Shown: piece by piece, positions 21,683 to 31,530 of the stretch
Layout: each line of letters starts with the position of its first letter
How positions within the stretch are numbered: position 1 is the first letter of the stretch
Source: Leptasterias polaris
Taxonomy: Eukaryota > Echinodermata > Asteroidea > Forcipulatida > Asteriidae
Length of the DNA stretch: 64,000 nt
NCBI GenBank assembly: GCA_037783415.1
Contig: JAZGTN010000098.1
Span: forward strand, 124,001 to 188,000
Direction of reading: 5' to 3'
Made by a program: the position numbers and the translations under genes
The notes under the pieces: model-generated
What the model was told of the DNA's origin: nothing
The model's input: only the letters and a program-made list of their open reading frames with translations
Databases searched by the model: none

Positions 21683-22558
21683 TGGCGCACAAGGAATCTG
21701 ACCTTCAGCTGATTGTTGACAAGTTTACAGAAGCCTCGAAACTTTTTTGGCCTTACCATCAGCCTTGGAAAGACAGAGGTGCTGTACCAACCTGCTTCGG
21801 TAGCTGTTCCTCCACCTTCAAAGTATCTGGGCAGTACTATCTCTAATGATGGCTCTCTTGACAAAGAAATCAGCACCAGGATCTGCACGGGTAGCCGAGC
21901 TCTTGGACGCCTGCGAGCACGGGTTCTGAACCAACACAGCATAAAGCTGTCTACAAAAATAAAGGTGTACAAGGCAATCGCCCTCACAAGTCTGCTGTAT
22001 GGATGTGAAACTTGGACCTTGTACAGAAGACACCTGAAAATGCTGGAACGCTTCCACATGCGCAGCCTGAGATCAATCCTTGGTGTACAGTGGCAAGATC
22101 GAGTCACAAACCTCGAGATCCTTGACAAGGCAGAGAGCCAAAGCATCGAAGCCATCATCCTGAAAGCCCAGCTCAGATGGACTGGTCACGTCATCCGAAT
22201 GGAAGACTCCAGGCTCCCAAAGCAGCTGTTCTATGGAGAACTCTCTCTTGGTAGGAGAAATAGAGGAAGACCTCGTAAGAGGTACAAGGATAGCGTGAAA
22301 GACAACATCACACATGCTGATATCCCTCCCAAAGAGTTGGAACAGTGTGCTCAGGATCGCACAGATTGGCGCGCCCTCACTCGTCAGGCCCTTGTCAGCT
22401 TCGAGGAGCAGAGAAGATCTGGCCTGATCACCGCCCGAGAGAGGAGAAAGGCTGCAGCTGCAGCTGTGCCAGCTGTACCCGGACAGTTTCCATGCCCCAA
22501 TTGTGGGCGGCTGTGCCGCTCTCGAATTGGACTATACAGTCACATGCGGACACACTGA
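21683..22558 (+). pseudogene. LINE 1 reverse transcriptase thumb and C-terminal finger domain
   Basis: After the motif C deletion the family sequence resumes out of frame (MAHKESDLQLIVDKF), then returns to the upstream frame after an extra T in the T-run near 21745. It continues through the block GLTISLGKTEVLYQPA (motif D region), SRALGRLRARV, ALTSLLYGCETWTLYRRH, MRSLRSILGVQWQDR, LRWTGHVIRMEDSRLPKQ and GRPRKRYKDSVK. These are the usual thumb/connection landmarks of this group. It ends with CPNCGRLCRSRIGLYSHMRTH region residues C-x2-C-x12-H-x3-H and a stop at 22556-22558. This terminal finger is probably nucleic-acid binding. Confidence 0.85.
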
Positions 22559-23659
22559 ATGTGCATAAGACGTCATCGTCGGATACGACGGACAACCCTA
22601 CATACACTACATTATCTTAACAAAGTGCGATCTATAAAATGGAAGGAAGATGAAGACAACTTCTTGAACCTCCTGAATTCATGTACTCTTCGAATGTTGC
22701 AACACATTTCATTCAAAACTCCTATATTGGTTTACTGACCAGTTTATGTAGTATTAGTTTTTACAGCTGTAGATACATTGTACGTTAGAAAGTTTCTTGA
22801 AACTTGAATAACATCAACCTTCTTTTTAGTGAACTTAAAGGTCAGTTTTATAACTTAAACTGATTTTTCTTTGGCTAGGATTCTCATGGTTTTGTCTGGT
22901 TGTTAATTTGCATGTCTTATGTTTTTTCTTCGTATTTTTGTTGTGCGTTGGTCTTTGGTTGTGTGACTGCGCAGTTGTTGTTTGGGGTTTGTTTTTGTTT
23001 GTTTTAGAATTTTTGGTTTTTTGGGGGCCGTGGGGGGATCATAGAGACACACCATTTTGGTGATAGTGTTTTATTTCAATTTTGTCTTTTTCAGCTCAGT
23101 TTTTGTTTTGTCTTTTGTTCCCTGACTATCTGTTTGTCCGATTGTCTTCTGTTTTAGAGTGTTTTCCTTGTTTGCTTTTTAATCTCTCGTTTCTGTGTTT
23201 TTTTGTTTTTTTGAGATTTGTATAATATTATTTGCATTTTTGCTGTCTATTGGGGGGTGGGGTACATTTATACTAAGGGTCTAACGATTCATAAACTTCA
23301 AAACCTGTCTAAAAAATGTTTCTCTTTGTTCAAGCACCTTTGACATTTTATTGGTGGATATTCCATTTTATCATTCCGTGATAAAATGTTTTATGCACTG
23401 CAATGCACTTCCTGGTTTGCGCCCTCTGTTGTCTCTCACATGCATGGTTGTTACGTAACCATGAAATCGCTTCCCCAGGGACGCACAGTATCCCGAAGGT
23501 TTGCAAGGATTGGCCGGTCGGGACCAATCAGGACCGATCATAACAATAACAACATGGCGAGCGGACACTAAAAGAAATTTGGATCACTTCTGTTACAGCT
23601 TTTAGTTGAACCGGATCATTAAATATAAGAGTCAAATATTGTTATTATTACTATTAAAT

Positions 23660-23935
23660 AAGGTGATTCCCTGGCTGCCGCTTCTCAGGTGTATCATAAA
23701 AAGGTGTATCATAAACTGCTTGGGTGGATTCCCGGGCTACACGGTAGTTTACGGTTGTATGGCTTCTGACTGGCACCCCCAACAAAGATATTGACAAAAT
23801 AGGGAGACCACCAACAGAAGCCTAGATGGCTCAGTTGGTAGAGTGCTGGCATGTTGAACCGAGGTCGTTGGTTCAAAACCCGCTCTAGTCAATTTTTCTT
23901 TGTTCAACCCAAAATTATTATTATTATTAATTGAT
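23660..23935 (+). mobile_element. tRNA-derived SINE, family B, longest copy
   Basis: Contains an upstream part (CCCTGGCTGCCGCTTCTCAGG, GGCTACACGGTAGTTTACGG, CTTCTGACTGGCACCCC), then ATTGACAAAATAGGGAGACC, the tRNA-like head ATGGCTCAGTTGGTAGAG and GTTGGTTCAAAACCC (B box), then CTAGTCAATTTTTCTTTG and an (ATT)n tail. The upstream part recurs at 59020-59110, so it belongs to the element. Directly followed by a family C SINE. Confidence 0.8.
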
Positions 23936-23964
23936 GTTTAGATTAGAGTTTGCATAAATTGTCG

Positions 23965-24150
23965 CAGTACCCGCTGCTGAAATATAGTATTCAAACTGCC
24001 TCTATGCTACCGCACAATCTCGTTGGTCTAGTGGTAAGACATCTACTCTAGAATGGCAAAGGTTGTGTGTTCGAATCCTACCCGAGAAATATACCTTGGG
24101 ATAATTTTGTTCACAGGACTTGGAGAAAGTACTGAGAATCCAAAACCTAA
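23965..24150 (+). mobile_element. tRNA-derived SINE, family C
   Basis: Reads CAGTACCCGCTGCTG, TTGGTCTAGTGGTAAGACATC (A box), TCTAGAATGGCAAAGG, GTGTGTTCGAATCCTACC (B box) and a body with TTCACAGGACTTGG. This is the opposite orientation to the copies at 12845-13085 and 44065-44300. It lies some 30 bp after a family B SINE. Confidence 0.85.
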
Positions 24151-25640
24151 TAATATTTTTTTAAATTTTTTATGTATCATAAATAAAGCGTTATTATTGT
24201 CTGATAACCTTTGATTCACTTTATCCATCACCAAATAAGATCAGAATAAAATTTGCTGATGGTAGTGCAGTGGCCCAAATCCCCACTGCAATGATTTATC
24301 ACATCCTTTGTCATTAGTTATTAATAGGGAATTGTTGTTAGTGATTTATTATGTACAGTTTAATGGGATGACAGGTCATATGTATACACATCTACTCAAC
24401 CATGCCAAATAGCGTGACAGGCTTTTTTATCACATGATGTAGGTTTTGAGATGACAGTCAATTTATATTAATTACTATACCATCAATTGCTTTGGAAAAA
24501 AAAGACTCCAAGCTATTCAGAATAATGGTCTTTGAAAAGCGGAAAATGTTAATGGAACATTAATCAGGACAAATGAATTCAAGCAGATTTTATTAATAAT
24601 ATTTAGGAAAATGGGACAATTCAGTCGTAAATTAATCTAGAGGTATATAATCCATCATCAAAAGGATCTAGTTTATGCAGAGTGGATAAAAACAGCAAAA
24701 AGATAATTTTGGCGTGTGCTTTTTATCTTGAATATGATATTCTATTTCACTGTTTGCATGACCCTCAAACTGCATTGCAAAACGTTTTATCAATTTCTTA
24801 TCTACACAGACATTTTCTCGCCATGCAAAATGTCAAGGTAACATATTGCTTGCGAGGAATTAAAAAAATTACTTTTATTTAGATAGATAATTTTTTGCCC
24901 AACCAACAAACCTTCATACTCAAAATTCATTGTGAATAGTACTTACTGCAATCATGTAAGCCGTTCTGAAATAGTGTTGCCAGGCATTGTACCCCAAGTT
25001 GATTTTTAATGATTTTTATTTGGTGCCCTGCGAAATGCTGAAATGAAATGCCAACTTGCATAACCTTGTATACTCCTTAAACATTTGATGGGTTCATCTT
25101 CTTGAGATATTATACTTCAGTTTCGGATTTCAAAAAATGCTGGTCTGAATATTTTGCTGTCGCTGCGCCAAATATTTTTCGGGTAAGGCTGGTATATTGA
25201 CAGCATGTTCGAGTGATGCCACACACGAGGGCAAAGATGGAATGTATGAAATATTTACATCGGAAATATGAGACCGAATTGTCAATAATGTATCACGGTC
25301 AGTCTATGCGTAGTTTACAGTCGGGATGTGTATGCATAAAACCTGAGCTTGTCAATAAAAAAAGGAAAGCAAACACGATTGTTTTGTTGACATTGTAAAC
25401 ACGATTTTAGGTTCCAAGTACCTATTTGTTTAATCAGAACTTTAAAAGAGATTGTGCTAAATGGACAAATGGAATTTAAAAAAAGGACATCATGGTTTCT
25501 AATAGTCAACTCTATTTTGGTAGGTTTTAGTTCACAAATTTCATTAGCCATTTTGAGATATGCTGGACACATTACAAGGACACTATTTGGTTGGGGTAAA
25601 TTTGTCTTTGTACACCCAAACCAAACAGTGCACTCCTAAG

Positions 25641-25874
25641 CCCCTTTCACACGAGAGCATTTTAGCAAGGGTCCCTTGCTTAATTGTAGCATGGTTGTAA
25701 AATTTTACAAAATGTACCTCGTGTGAAAGGACAACAATTTTTACACTGACCAGGGTCCCTAGTAAAATCTTGTCCAACATTGCTACATTTTGTCGGAGGT
25801 CTGGACCTACGACAAAATCTTCCGCTAGCAGAAGTTTTTACCAAGGACGTGTGCGAAATCATCGTGCGAAGGGA
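25641..25874 (+). mobile_element. MITE-like element (CCCCTTTCACACGAG ends), copy 1
   Basis: Left end CCCCTTTCACACGAG (25641-25655), right end TCGTGCGAAGGG (25862-25873). The internal complement CTCGTGTGAAAGG (25718-25730) divides it into two unequal lobes. Its reverse complement matches 26008-26186 through GCATTTTAGCAAGGGTCCC, TAGCATGGTTGTAAAATT and GACAACAATTTTT. Confidence 0.75.
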
Positions 25875-26007
25875 ACCTTATAGTGTTAAAAAAGGCTGAC
25901 CCCATAATGTAAATTTTGATGCATAAGAAGAGTTTTTTTCTTGACCGAAACTATGACAGTTTCCTGTATGGGGGTGGGTGGAATAAACATTACACACTCC
26001 ATTAAAA

Positions 26008-26186
26008 GCCCTTTTCACATGACAGACCTCCCACAAAATTTAGCATTGTTTGAGAAGATTTCACTTGGGAGCTTGGAAAGTCCAAAAATTGTTGTCATTT
26101 CACACAAAGTGCAATTTTTACAACTTCACAGCCATGCTAAAACAAAGCCGGGGACCCCTGCTAAATTGCTCTTGTGTGACAAGGGC
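26008..26186 (-). mobile_element. MITE-like element (CCCCTTTCACACGAG family), copy 2
   Basis: Left end GCCCTTTTCACATGAC, right end CTTGTGTGACAAGGGC, imperfect inverted repeats. It is inverted relative to the copy at 25641-25874, with which it shares most internal sequence. The 93-residue open frame across it is repeat-derived. Confidence 0.75.
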
Positions 26187-26879
26187 ATAATATTTACACA
26201 AACCAGTAAACCTTTACATTAAATTTTTATTGACTATTCATGGAGTTGTTTAAACATTTTGGTTTAGGCAAACCCCTTGACTATAAAAATACCATCCATT
26301 AAATTCCAACACATGAATGAGGCCAAACATATGCATAGGAGAAAGTACACCCACATAAATAAACTGATTATCTGTATCCAGATGGTTACGCGCACCATGG
26401 TATCACGTTTACTCAGCCAGCCATGGCCCTAGCAGCTAGGGGACGGGACAGTGTGAACTTGTAACAATTTTCCATTCAGTCATTTGCCACCAATTTTATC
26501 ACCTACAGAGTGCCGATGATCATTAGACAATTGCTCCTCCATTGACTTAATTAAGACCATGGTAATTAGATTGGTTAGATCTGGTTGCCGGGGAAAATGT
26601 AGAATTAGGGACCCGTTTGTCTGATCATAGGAACAATTAATTCAATTACAAATAAGGCGTTTGGGGAAAAACTCTGAGACATTCAGCCAAACATATTTCG
26701 GCTCACAGTTTGTGTGGTGTTGTAGCAAATTTGTGCACGTAGTTGTGTGAGATTTACTGAGACAAATTAAGTGTTTACCCACAGTCATTCAGCTTTCTAT
26801 AAGTCTAAATAATGAAGCAGAAATTGAAAATGTTGTCTCTTTTAAAGATGAACTTGAACAAAATCACTCAAACTAATTT

Positions 26880-27430
26880 GACTATTTATTCTTGTTTATT
26901 TTGTGTTTAGTTATTATTTGGTTATAAGAGTGAAGTTTTCCTCCCTGTTTTTTTTAATTGAAATTTGATCAGAAAATCTAGCCCCCCTCCCCTTTCGATT
27001 TTTGAACTTGTTTTTTTTTCTTCTCGCCATTGGCATCGCCTTGCATGGTTCCCAGCAGAGACCCACAAAAATGAAAAGTGAAATCAAAACTGAAGTAACA
27101 GTGCCTTTTACATCACAGCATGGACTGGATGAAGGTTGTTTATCATTGTTGCTTTGCATTTTCCTTTGTCTTGTTTGGATTGATGCCGTAGTGTGATGTC
27201 ACAATGCTGCCGTAGTGTGACGTCACAATGCTGTTTTGATTCCTTTGTGTTTAGTTGCTTTTCGCTTAGTCTGCATTTTTGCCCAGCGTGACACTGATAA
27301 AAATGTGTGGTGTGTTTTTTTACATTATAAAATCATTTTTATTGAGTTTTACTAAATGATATGTAATGATTACAAACTTGTTTACATTTTTATAACAAAA
27401 GAACAAAACAAATTAATTTCGTTCAGGTTG
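26880..27430. repeat. Family F repeat, right arm of the distant inverted pair
   Basis: Reverse complement of 16465-17010 with scattered substitutions and small indels. This arm has a small direct duplication, GCCGTAGTGTGA[T/C]GTCACAATGCTG, at about 27184-27231. Together the arms could pair in the nascent transcript across roughly 9.9 kb, with LINE 1 in the loop. Confidence 0.75.
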
Positions 27431-27950
27431 ATCTTTAATTTCTGGTTGTCGGCATTATTGGTATCTTGTTTTTGCAGGTCTAATTATTTTCACAGAGATG
27501 AGGGTTCTTGAAATTCTTGAACATTTCCTAATGGTCATCAGATAGCAACCCTGGTTTTTTTTTATTGTTTTTTAAAATTCAACTCTCACTTTTTATGTTT
27601 GCATTAAGGCAGTGTTGTAATTGCTTGGATTACATTTTTATTTGCTGTAGTCTTCAACCTGTTTTGGTATTAAATAACGAACTTGTTAATGATTGGAGGA
27701 ATTCTGAACATCAGGTGACTGCTTACTTTTCATGAAGATAACCTGCTCAATTATTTACTTATTATCTTATTATCAGGGTAGCCCGCTAACTAACAATGTG
27801 GTATCACAGTCACATGGGGCCCTGAGAAGAAAAAAACCCAGATAGACAAAGTAACATTCAAAATAAACACCCAATTAAAAGGAGCAAATAGACATGAAAA
27901 TTTTTCTTTTAATGCTATTTCTCTACAATAAATGAAAGTTTTAAAATATG

Positions 27951-27974
27951 TATATATATATATATGTATGTATG
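27951..27974. repeat. (TA)n / (TATG)n microsatellite
   Basis: TA repeats from 27951 pass into TATG repeats up to about 27974. Simple sequence with no other feature. Confidence 0.9.
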
Positions 27975-28450
27975 TAAACTTGTATCTATATTTACATAAA
28001 ACAAATCATATACATATTAAAATGAAGTAAATGGGGGAAACAGCAATCAAACAACAACAACAACAGAAAATGAACAAATAAAAGAAAGCAAGTGAAACCG
28101 GTGATTAAAACACATTATCAGTTAGCTTTTTAGAAGGGTCTAAAAAGACTCGAAGCAATTGCAGTCAGAATAAAAATGTCAATAAAAACTATCATAAAAA
28201 AACCCAAAAAACTAGAAATTACGGAACTGGTTTAACTTCTAATGAATTTACAGAAGGTTTACCATTACTTGATTTTTTTGTATAGACTGGCTGTAACTTT
28301 ACCCCTACATGTGGGTTACAAGCACAGTACAAATTAAACTAACTCTCTGAGGCCGCTATCTGTGACATGAGGTGATGTGCTAACACTAACAAAATATAAT
28401 TCCCCCAATATTCCATCTTAATTTATTTTGATTGCATTATTGAGGGCTAC

Positions 28451-28466
28451 CACTACCATGGTAGTG
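28451..28466. repeat. Perfect 16-bp palindrome
   Basis: CACTACCATGGTAGTG is self-complementary with no loop. It could be a dimeric factor site or chance; the sequence around it looks unique. Confidence 0.8.
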
Positions 28467-28748
28467 CTGTAGAGGTTGCAGTGTGTCTCTATGTGCAAAA
28501 ATCAAATTAAACACTCCAGTCTACGCATAATCCAAGGATGGGGGTGTTGTCAATGCATGAGTGAATGGGCCGTTGTTGATTTATCCAATTTACACTGATT
28601 TTGGCAAGCTTTACACATGGTATCAATTGTTGTGCATGTATTGATTTTGAAACGATATCCCCTAGATTTGCTCACAAGATCTTGGCATTATCTGTTGAAT
28701 TAAGAGATGTAAAAACATTGTTATCAGCCTTTCTGTTTCATTGGTGGC

Positions 28749-28771
28749 GGGGGGGGGGGGTGGGGGGGGGG
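28749..28771. repeat. G-run pair (12 G, T, 10 G)
   Basis: Twelve G, one T, ten G on the + strand, a strong G-quadruplex candidate on the transcript-sense strand of intron 2. A similar 12-13-base G-run lies near 255. Confidence 0.9.
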
Positions 28772-29404
28772 TCATTTCCGGCAGTGAGAGCTGAAGATTT
28801 GGTTTTGTCAAAGTGGGGATCGACCTCTGGTCGGTTGGTCAGCGATTCAAAGCAATTTTTCCTTTGATAGTCTTATTTTGAATTCTTTGGGGTACAGCGT
28901 GTAACTGAATCCTCCAAGAGACATGGTGTACCATTCAATCATATTGCCGTGTCAGTGCCAAATCCTTGTATCTCCTAAAATAGCACACTTACATAAGCGC
29001 GAGTTTGAAATTAGCCCGGATGTACACACAGAACAAGTTCATGCCGATGCGATGTTTTTGCATGGAGCATTTTTGTGCAAGATACGATGTTTTCTCCGAC
29101 AATTTGTTAGTCATGTTTCCTTTCAGAATCATTTTTTTAAATTACACTTTTGGTTCTTGAGTTTTGTTATTGTTTTTTCAGGGCAACCAAGAAGAAGATT
29201 CAAACCACTAATCCAACATAGTTTGTGCTCTTTATTAGGGTCTGCCCTTAACTTTTTTTCAGTGGCTGGCCAGTGGTATACCCAAGAGTTTGTCATTTCA
29301 ATGGTCAGCCAGTCTTCTCATTGGTCCACATCTTTTACGATTTTCTTTCAACACTGTCATCTTGTACGATACCTCAGTTTGAAACCAGTGCAGGCTGTGG
29401 TTAC

Positions 29405-29430
29405 ATTCAATTCAATTCAATTCAATTCAA
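29405..29430. repeat. (ATTCA)n microsatellite with possible antisense LINE tail
   Basis: Five tandem ATTCA units are followed by AATTTATTCAATCACGTTGATAAAAACATG-type sequence to about 29600. Pentamer tails of this sort are common at 3' ends of some non-LTR elements, here in antisense orientation. That link is an inference; no reverse transcriptase fragment is attached. Confidence 0.6.
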
Positions 29431-29619
29431 ATTTATTCAATCACGTTGATAAAAACATGAAAATTATCTTCCCAGTGTATGAAATAACATTAAAAAGAAG
29501 CCTTAAGACAATCAAAAACATGGTCTCTAAGAATTAAAATACAAAGATAAACTATATACATGTAAATAGAATATATAATATGTATATAATATACAAACGA
29601 AAACCCCTTTAAAAATCAC

Positions 29620-29790
29620 TAAAAAGGAGGGGAATGGCAAAACAAGAGTTTGGGAAAGGAATGGCAAAACAAGGGTTGGACGGCAGTGTGGATGGAGGCA
29701 AGGTTTGGAGCAGGGAAGGGGAGCGGGGAAGGGGGGGAAGGGTTGGATAGTGGACAGGGGTGGTAGAGGTAGGGGTAGAGAAGGAGAGGG
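29620..29790. repeat. Purine-rich (G/A) tract with short tandem units
   Basis: GGAATGGCAAAACAAG is repeated twice at 29632-29680 with a spacing near 28 bases, followed by GGGAAGGGG-type purine-rich DNA to about 29790. The proline-rich minus-strand open frame across it is compositional. Confidence 0.7.
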
Positions 29791-30066
29791 AAGCTTTTGG
29801 AAGCAATAAACTAGCCAGCCAGACCCATCGGAACATAATTTTGACTGGTCCTCGGAAGTTATAATAAGCGTTTGGCCAGGGAACCACTGTTAAAGGAGAA
29901 CGCTGTATAGCTATCCCCCTCCCAGCCTTTCCCCACTTATTAGTGGCAGATCAGAGGTGTGAAACTGCAGTAGATCTGGTTGAGTAGGTTTACAGTGTTA
30001 AGCTTAATCTGCTTCGAATCTGACTAAATAAAACATTTAATTTGTCAAACCATTTTGTTTGTTCAG

Positions 30067-30180
30067 GAATATGAGAAGCGAGATGACATGAGAGTGGAGA
30101 GGGCCAATGGCAGAGAGATTGTGGAAGAAATGGCGACCAATATGGAGAAGATGCTGGAGGCCAAGGTCCATGCTGTGGAG
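30067..30180 (+). CDS. CACNA2D3-like: Alpha-2/delta subunit, coding exon 3
   Basis: 114 bp, 38 codons, phase 0 at both ends, residues 59-96. The reading starts EYEKRDDMRVERANGREIVE and goes on to NMEKMLEAKVHAVE. YEK, the acidic/basic run, the [I/L]V helix and NME.ML..K..AV match the amphipathic helical region of the alpha-2/delta N-terminus, and the KVEAVQNL-type continuation of alpha-2/delta-4 is especially close. Flanked by TTTGTTCAG and GTAAGG. The conspicuous G+A composition and lack of stops contrast with the surrounding intron. This helix-rich stretch precedes the VWA_N domain in the family. Confidence 0.9.
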
Positions 30181-31139
30181 GTAAGGAAATAATAGAATGA
30201 GCAAATGAAAATGTCAGTCTTTTATTTGAGAATCTCAATTTTGTCTGAATGGTCTTCAACGCTTCTCAACTGCAACGCTGCAAGAGTTGTTGCCAATTTC
30301 TAGTGTGTTTGTTACGCTTTCCTACCTCAAGTTAGTAATAAAAAAAGTGGTATTTAGACTGTTCCCCTCTCTTTCCTTCCTATGCTATATCTATGGTATA
30401 AAGTCTGGGTGCAAGTTCGTAGCTTGGGTTTTCCATTCAGCAGCAAATTAAAGCATCACCTACTGCACGCATGCACCATGCTAAAAAAAAACCTGATGAT
30501 TTAATTGTGTATTCACAGGAGTAATTAAAGCGTAACAAACATACTAGACTAGAAATAAGCAAATCACAAAATGGCATCGACTCTTGCGGCATCGCACAGT
30601 GCTTGTCATACCTCCTCTGTGATATTTTTTCTCCGGTGATGCAGTTGAGATTCAAAATGTCTTTCGTTGGTAATTTTTAACATTTTGTTTTGCTAACGAT
30701 GAATTCTACCTTTAATCGCAGTTATAAAATTTGAAGCTGCTGTATCTCAAATTCCCCCCCCCTCCCACTCTCTGCCGATGAGAATAATTGTGGCGCCCAC
30801 ATGCCGAGATAATCAATTTCACTTGGTCAGGAGGGTTACTTTGAGCTTAACAACTTAATGCGCAATTTTATGCCTGAATTAACGAAAGGGTGGGGGAAAA
30901 AATCCAGGATATTTATTTATAGCAGCTCTAGGTCATGTGTAGTTCATGGTTGGGTCATCTGAGCATTTAAGGAAAACTCTATGTAAACTAGTTGTTTACT
31001 TTCTGAAATCTGTAAGCTTGAATTTGACTGAGATGCTTTCTTGTCTGATGGTTTTAAATGGCACATTTTACTGGTTAAGAAGTTGATATAGTGGTGGGGC
31101 ATCAAGGGGGAAGAAGGCTAAACCAGCTAGGATCCCCCT

Positions 31140-31158
31140 CACCACCACCACCACCACC
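31140..31158. repeat. (CAC)n microsatellite
   Basis: Six CAC units followed by CGC, next to a C-rich stretch at 31188-31202. Confidence 0.9.
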
Positions 31159-31332
31159 GCTCTTCCACCAATCGGTCCCTCTATTAACCCCCCCCTCCCC
31201 CCCAAAAACAAAAAAAACCCCAAAACTCAGGATTTATTTGTATATTTTTATGTAAGCCATCAGGATGTCCTAGAACATACATGTAGACCAAAATGGTGTC
31301 TTTATCATAGCCAAAATGGGTGAGACCATCAC

Positions 31333-31530
31333 AAGAGCTGCCAACTCTCCCTGATTCTGCAGAAGGTTTCCTGAAAATGAACCAATCTCTCTATGTTCTG
31401 ATGAACAAAATGTGACAATCTCCCTGATTATGGAAACTTTTTTCCCTATTATGTTGAAGTAATTCTGAATATCTTCGCTTACTGTAGTACAAAATCGCCT
31501 TGATTAGTAAATGCAGATGTTGGCAGCTCC
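31333..31530. mobile_element. MITE-like element (GAGCTGCCAAC ends)
   Basis: Ends GAGCTGCCAAC and GTTGGCAGCTCC are inverted complements. Internal repeats of TCTCCCTGATT and a TATGTTGAAG..ATTCTGAATATC block are shared with 6535-6712. This copy has the better-preserved termini. Confidence 0.75.

Larger units (their letters stand above)
19880..22620 (+). mobile_element. LINE 1: APE-type non-LTR retrotransposon, 5'-truncated and decayed
   Basis: A sense insertion in intron 2. In order: the C-terminal part of an apurinic-type endonuclease, a reverse transcriptase, a C-terminal region with a CCHH finger, and about 60 bp of 3' UTR with a CGTCG-GATA-CGACG hairpin (22577-22590). Homology begins only near the FNARVG motif, so the first ORF and the N-terminal endonuclease are missing. 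At least two one-base frameshifts and a short deletion with a compensating insertion break the frame. The element is GC-richer than the flanking intron. The clade is not certain; it is neither LTR nor R2-type, given the APE domain. Confidence 0.9.
10091..30066 (+). other. Intron 2 (about 20.0 kb)
   Basis: Donor GTAAGA at 10091 and acceptor TTTGTTCAG ending at 30066. It holds the first LINE (about 19880-22620), SINEs of families B and C, MITEs and duplications listed separately. In 13990-15060, 18000-18900, 19000-19870, 22630-23650, 24160-25640 and 27440-28740 I see no gene, only AT-rich intronic DNA with short homopolymers. The 22860-23250 part is strikingly T/G-rich. No additional exon that keeps frame was found. 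Confidence 0.75.

Noticed and set aside
28923..29537. 204-codon open frame on the + strand
   Set aside because: No recognisable domain. It runs through an (ATTCA)n array and probable repeat tail, and the composition is that of T-rich DNA with no splice or start support.
29609..29887. Proline/serine-rich minus-strand frame
   Set aside because: Reads a purine-rich tract on the opposite strand; no homology signal.
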